Source: Phialocephala subalpina (lineage: Eukaryota; Ascomycota; Leotiomycetes; Helotiales; Mollisiaceae). From it: a stretch of 64,000 bases of DNA. The translations under genes and the position numbers were made by a program. A model generated the notes under the pieces. The model ran no database searches. It saw nothing but the letters and a program-made list of their open reading frames with translations, and was not told the origin of the DNA. Each line of letters opens with the position of its first letter. Within the stretch, counting starts at the first letter, position 1. Location: the NCBI GenBank assembly GCA_900073065.1, contig FJOG01000009.1, positions 1,194,267 through 1,258,266 on the forward strand, written 5' to 3'. Below, in pieces: positions 59,099 through 64,000 of the stretch.

Positions 59099-60961
59099 AT
59101 GCCTTCTCCAGCACCTCCTCGAATCAGTCTTCCAGATCGCCAGCAGTACGATGGCTCAGGCCCCTTCAGTCCCCACGAAGATGTCCGTGAACAAGCAACT
59201 GGCACGCAAGTCATGGTGAACTGACAATCAACAGGTCATATCCAGCGCCAGCGATACCGAGTACCAACATGCATTAGAAGTCATCTTTGATCCTCAGAAC
59301 GCACATCGAAGAAAATCGAGCTTGGTTACGTCCGAAACCCCTGCCAACGCATTCCTAAGAAGGAAGAATACGGAATGTTATGTGCATGCACTTCTCGAGA
59401 GCCAGCGACAGCATGATGGCTCGCATAATCGGGGACTCGAGACTATTGCGGAGACGCTGAAGCAGAAACGGATAGCGAGTGGCATGGATAGTAGTACGAA
59501 TAAGGACACGGCGGTTGAGCCAAAAGGTGGTAGTGAGGAGGAAGAGATTGTTGGACAGGAGGATGAGCAGTCGTGGAAACAGAGGATGGAGGCTCAGCAG
59601 GCACACGCGAATGAGGGAATAGATAAGCTGGATGATAATAAGAAATACGATGTTGCGATGGGAGAAGAGCCACATGCGGTGCATAGCAGGTTGTTGACCA
59701 AGAAACAGCTGTCGGATATGGCGTGGGGAGTAAGGGAATTGAGCAAGAGATTGGGAAGCATCAGGTTGAAGCTCAAGGTCAAGACTGTGTTTCTGCTAAC
59801 CAAAGCTCATGACGAGACGTTGATTGGGAATACGAGGGAAGTGGCTAGGTGGTTATTGAGTCCTGAGCGGGAGGTCAAATACACGGTGTGGGTGGAGGAC
59901 AATCTGAAAGATAACAAGAAGTTCAACGCCAAGGGATTGCTAGAAGAACTGGAGCTGGAATCTACAAGAAACAAGGACGTGCACAACGATGCACCAAAGC
60001 CGGAGAAGAGGTTACGATACTGGAAGAACGATATGTGCAGGACGAGACCTCATACCTTTGACTTCGTAGTCACGCTAGGAGGCGATGGAACGGTACTCTA
60101 CGCCAGTTGGCTATTCCAGCGGATCGTACCTCCAGTACTGAGTTTTGCCCTGGGAAGTCTGGGATTCTTGACGAAGTTTGATTATGATGAATTTCAAGAT
60201 ACCCTCACGAAGGCGTTTAAGGATGGCGTAACGATTAGTTTGAGACTTAGATTTGAGGGAACGGTCATGAGGAGTCGGAAAAGGAAAAGGCTTAGAGAGA
60301 ATGGAGAGACGGTAGATGGCAAGGAGGAAGAAGAAGATAGCAATGAGAGTCGGGATTTGGTTGAGGAGTTGGTGGGGGAGGAGAAAGAAGATGAAAGGAC
60401 GCATCGACCTGATGGGACATATGAGATCTTGAACGATATCGTCGTTGATCGTGGTCCCAATCCAAGTAAGCCTCGATCCCTTAGCTCGGGATTTACACCT
60501 CTAACAGTTATACAGCAATGTCCTCAACCGAAATCTTCGGCGACGATGAACACTTCACCTCTGTCCAAGCAGACGGCGTTTGTGTCGCAACCCCCACTGG
60601 CTCAACAGCCTACAACCTCGCCGCCGGCGGTTCTCTATGCCACCCCGAAAACCCCGTCATCCTCGTGACCGCCATCTGCGCGCACACTTTGTCATTCCGC
60701 CCCATCATACTCCCCGACACTATCGTTCTTCGAGTAGGAGTTCCATATGATGCTAGAACAAGCAGCTGGGCCAGTTTCGACGGCAGAGAAAGAGTCGAGT
60801 TGCGGCCGGGTGATTATGTTACTATTAGTGCGAGTAGGTATCCGTTTGCGAACGTGATGCCGCAGGGGAGGAGGAGTGAGGATTGGGTTAATAGTATTAG
60901 TGGGAAGTTGGGGTGGAATACTAGGCAGAGGCAGAAGAGTTACAAGGAGTGGAGTAAATAG
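59099..60961 (+). CDS. NAD kinase (UTR1-type, ATP-NAD kinase)
   Basis: Three exons (59099-59182, 59235-60465, 60516-60961) give about 586 residues. The enzyme phosphorylates NAD(H) to NADP(H), probably in the cytosol since the N-terminus is not a clear mitochondrial presequence. Motifs: TLGGDGTVLYASWLF at about residues 308-322 (GGDGT), SFALGSLGFLTKFD, ILNDIVVDRGPNP, and ADGVCVATPTGSTAYNLAAG at about residues 458-477, with SFRPIILPDTIVLRV near the end. A fungus-type acidic insertion (EEEEDSNESRDLVEELVGEE) lies at about residues 380-416 inside the fold. The first exon is the least certain part: intron 1 uses a GTCCGT donor, and nearer donors would give introns under 30 nt. Confidence 0.93.
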
Positions 60962-62314
60962 GTTGGTAGTTGGAGATGAGAGTAGATCTCCAGATCAGGA
61001 ATGTAATAAAGACAAGGATGATTTTACATAATCATCATGTCCAATTGTGCTTCAATGAATTGGGCCCAAGGAGTGAGTTTTCTTGCGGACTCATACTCGA
61101 GCCCTCTTCCTCCCTCTCCCCACCTCACTTGCTCCCTTTTGCACATACCCTTTCCCCTTGTTCCCCGCTTGTTTCCCATCGTCCCCCCTCTTCCCCTCAC
61201 TTTCCATTTCTTCCCTCCTTTCTTCCCTTCTCTTTCCCTTATTTCCCCGGTATTATCCCTTCACCCCCATCACTTCCCCTAGTCTCCGCCCCCCCTATCA
61301 TCATCAACATCCACACCTCCCTGTTCACCTTTACTCCCCACGCCATCCTCGCATTCCTTACACGATCCCCCTCACTGCCACGATGCTGTATTACAGGAAA
61401 GATTAGCAATGAAACTTAAACGATTTGGGTTTGGGGGGAAAGGGTCTTTGAGATGAGGTAGGGTATCTGAAGCGCGGCACCAGGATTTCGACGAGGAACT
61501 GTGTAGCGTACGTATCTTCATTTTTGAACGGAAAAGAAGAAGAAATTGCGGGCCGAGCAGCATACGACTCCAAAATATAGAATTAATTATTGATCTTCAC
61601 AGCAGAGTGAGAATACGGACCATAAAATAATCGATGCACTTTTTTAAGTAAATATTGCAAGATGTTGGAGAGAAATTGAAGAAGAACTAGACTGGCTTCT
61701 GATTCTGCGAATCCAGTCCAAAACGACTTAGAGGCATGAGCGTGCCAAAATCGCAGATCAAATAGACTAAGCCCTCAACCTCAGAATCGCAACAATGCTC
61801 TCATCAGTTGACTGGGCCGGGAGCCATGCTCCTCCATAATATGAGAGGACCGATGGCCATGACCTAGTATCTCCGCGACTCCAAAAGAGAGCCACTCTCA
61901 TCTATACTGAACATTTTGAATGCCTTGCGCCCCTGCTGAAATCGATGTCTCGTTGAGACTATCGGGAAAGCCGCAGTGTCGAAGGAATGCCACTGTAGCA
62001 GCGTCGAGGGTTGTGAAGGTGGAAGACATCTTGATGATTTGAATATCCTGACGTAGCTGGGACAATGAAGAAGCAATTTCCGCCGACAGGGTTCTCAAAC
62101 TCCCAGCTTTGGTTGGACTTTGTCAGAGGCTGAGCTACCGGTAGGCTGTCGTGTCACATCTAGCAAAGCGCTATGATAAAAGCCCAGGCAGGGCCGGGAT
62201 ATTGAAAAGGCTGGACGGCTCCCATTTTGTGTATTCTGGCATGCCAAAAGCTCGAAGACTCCATAACTAAGAACTAAAACTCAGCCACTCGCTCCAAGAG
62301 TCCAGACAGATGCT
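60962..62314. other. Intergenic region with polypyrimidine tract
   Basis: 61080-61420 is an extended pyrimidine-rich stretch (CT on the plus strand) directly downstream of the NAD kinase. On the minus strand near 62040-61890 a short frame reads MSSTFTTLDAATVAFLRHCG. It is isolated and not assigned. Confidence 0.5.
61080..61420. repeat. C/T-rich low-complexity tract
   Basis: About 340 bases dominated by C and T on the plus strand, in TTCCC/CTCCC-type phrases without a fixed period. It gives spurious Pro/Ser/Phe-rich frames. Confidence 0.8.
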
Positions 62315-62845
62315 TTATGAATTTTTGCAGAAAGCATTGTGTCTCTTCCAGTCGGCTTTCTGGCATTCCCGTCCGCAATAGAATGTGTTCTGGCATTTGG
62401 CACTTTTGCTAAGCTCGCCTCGCTTCGAAAATTGGTTCACACTTGCCTTCGGGCAATGTATACAAGTTTGTCAATATCGAAACTCTAGAAGGAGGTGATG
62501 CAGTCGGCAAAATAGCAGGACTTACATCGATGTTGAACAAATCATTTTATCCGGATTCTTCGTCCTCCATTCCTGTGCCTTGACCACGCCTCCCTTCATT
62601 TCCCACAGTCTGCCAAGATTGTTCTGCGTGCATACTGCATCAACATCCCCGTTACGAGAACGAATTGCATCAGCAGCCTCTAACATCGTTTGTGCCTTGT
62701 CCAACTCTCCCATCTTGAGATAAAGCTCTCCGAGAGCATTGTTCGTGAGAGCGACTCCGATGGAGTTTGCGCCCGTGCCTGCAATCTTCAGTCGGAGGGC
62801 CTCGAGATGTTTTTGTTCTGCGCCAGTCTACTGCTCGCATTAAGC
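62315..62845 (-). pseudogene. TPR / MYND zinc-finger protein, broken
   Basis: Minus-strand coding from about 62827 reads a TPR-like segment: AEQKHLEALRLKIAGTGANS, IGVALTNNALGELYLKMGEL, DKAQTMLEAADAIRSRNGDV and AVCTQNNLGRLWEMKGG, then NPDKMICSTS at a GTAAGT donor. Further on, about 62455-62315, a MYND-like finger follows: CIHCPK, SKSAKCQNTFYCGRECQKAD and WKRHNAFC, then a stop. Lesions are TAG at 62830-62828 just upstream of AEQKH where Gln is likely, TAA codons further 5', a Cys-to-Ser change in SKSAKC, and no acceptor that restores frame into the finger (TGA just before CIHC). Fungal TPR-MYND proteins of this sort are a large, poorly characterised family. Confidence 0.65.
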
Positions 62846-63890
62846 CCGTTCCACCACCCGGGCTGATGTTGTTTATTGCAATATTCATGTTTCGTAGGGG
62901 CGTGTCCGTATTCGAGACTGTAGTTGTGTTGTTGCGCGAGTTGTGGAGGATCGGAGGAGTGGAAATCAAAGATGAAGTCAGAGGACGCGTTCTGCAAGCG
63001 AGAATCGCGAGAACACGTGCGATTGCCCCTGAGCTCTGGTGCATTCCTCTTATGCATATACCAAGTCTTCTCCAATCTAACTAACATATTTAGGTTAAGA
63101 GTAAACATGCAGTCTCGGAGACTAAGACCAAAAGAATACCTCCTTCTTTGTAGTTATGTATGTTGAGCAGAAAAAACTCGCCGTTGTACCATTACAACAT
63201 CGACCATGTTCTCTTGTAGAAAGGTTGAAATCCTAACGAAGCAACAGCGAGTTGGCTTGGTTGTGGTTACGAACTGTTGTCGTCTCGGCATGGTCCTTTT
63301 CGAATTTTTCACTTTGTCTCTGGGCGCTATTGCAGTGAATGAATGCTGCAGAATTTGAACATCACATTGTGCCTTTGGCAAATCTGTTCTATGGATATTC
63401 CATCTTCGATCACTGATTGCCCTCCACCAAGGCACTAGCTACTGTCTTCGTACAAATGGTATAGTGCATGCCACTGTTGGCTCATGTCCAATGAAAGAAT
63501 CGATATCGAAGGATGGAAAATGAAACAGTTTCTAGCACAGATTTGTTCCAACAATAAGCCAAGGAAGTCAAGACCAAAGATGGGTGGCCATTCTGTGGTA
63601 TGGCCAGTGTCCATTACTTTTTCCTGAACAGCATAACGAAAGAGTAATACATAAAACTTTCCGACCCTCTGCACCTATAACCATGCCCTGAAAACTCCTA
63701 AGGTCTAACGCCAAAGAAACCATAATACTACCTTCCCAACTCTCGCGATGGATTCTTTATGAGTCTAATAACGCCATGCTCTTTTCCTGCTGCCTATGAG
63801 TTTTTAGGAGTAGAGGAGTAAAGGACTAGAACCCCAATCATATGAATACGAGCTTTTCTCCAAGTCCCCTAGACTCTACAGGCAGAAAAA
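62846..63890. other. Unassigned DNA between two MYND loci
   Basis: No supported gene. Minus-strand frames at 63435-63674 and 63154-63435 are adjacent but have no recognisable similarity. Confidence 0.4.
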
Positions 63891-64000
63891 CTAGGAATAC
63901 GCGACTGGAGGACTCTCGAGCTGAGCTAGAGTATTCCTGCAATAGAGAATGTGTCGCGGGTAGTCTTCTGCTTGGCATACCCGTCCACAATAGTATATGC
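63891..64000 (-). CDS. MYND zinc-finger protein, 3' end only
   Basis: The last 110 bases, read on the minus strand from the window edge, encode the end of a MYND finger with the C-x3-C-x7-H-x3-C pattern (YYCGRVCQAEDYPRHILYCR) and a tail ending PPVAYS before the TAG at 63893-63891. The rest of the gene lies beyond the window. It resembles the MYND finger at 62.3-62.5 kb, so the two loci may be diverged paralogues in the same orientation. Too little is visible to say whether this copy is intact. Confidence 0.6.
   Translation of the reverse strand, partial: IYYCGRVCQAEDYPRHILYCRNTLAQLESPPVAYS

Noticed and set aside
61037..61419. Overlapping Pro/Ser/Phe-rich frames after the NAD kinase
   Set aside because: They are by-products of the pyrimidine-rich tract.
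1..64000. CRISPR array, bacterial operons or prophage
   Set aside because: Spliceosomal introns throughout and eukaryotic gene families rule out a prokaryotic context. No regular repeat-spacer pattern was seen.

Overview
This window is nuclear DNA from a filamentous ascomycete (Pezizomycotina). A Leotiomycetes/Helotiales-like fungus fits best, but that placement rests on the general look of the proteins and is an inference. The evidence for a filamentous ascomycete is many short introns (mostly 45-60 nt, GT...AG with CTNA-type branch points), mixed strand use without operons, and typical fungal families. I rebuilt the gene models by hand from splice sites and checked that reading phase was kept across exons.

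Layout. 0.6-16 kb is a compact, conserved housekeeping block: a magnesium-chelatase-like AAA relative (-), VPS16 (+), a DMA-type FHA/RING ubiquitin ligase (-), mitochondrial processing peptidase alpha (+), a PDR16-like Sec14 lipid-transfer protein (+), TRAPP subunit TRS31 (+), a conserved hypothetical (-) and a degenerate-RING protein (-). 15.8-23.4 kb is a gene desert that ends at a large C2H2 plus fungal-TF-domain regulator (23.4-27.2 kb, +). 29.5-33.1 kb holds a DUF2235 alpha/beta-hydrolase (+) and ribosomal protein uS14/S29 (-). From 33.1 to 48.6 kb the DNA turns accessory. It holds a Gln-rich gene broken by in-frame C-to-T type stops, a perfect 250-bp tandem duplication that supplies the tail of a sugar transporter, an intact DUF7053 gene, a 494-base assembly gap, an MFS transporter pseudogene and a TauD-type dioxygenase pseudogene. 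49.4-52.3 kb returns to intact genes (LAS1 and a low-complexity hypothetical). 52.3-59.1 kb is a second desert, followed by an NAD kinase (59.1-61.0 kb). The right edge carries a broken TPR/MYND gene and the 3' end of a second MYND gene running off the window.

How the genes relate. The conserved genes serve unrelated basic functions: endolysosomal tethering, ER-Golgi tethering, mitochondrial import, lipid transfer, rRNA processing, translation and NADP supply. Divergent pairs (615-1797/2068-5148 and 5547-7577/8228-10011) share intergenic promoter regions. The most notable signal is decay in the accessory part: four separate loci are broken, and most of the nonsense codons are TAG or TGA where a CpA/CpG C-to-T (or opposite-strand G-to-A) change would explain them. 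This resembles light repeat-induced point mutation or an equivalent deamination process. I saw no intact transposon, CRISPR array or convincing tRNA gene.
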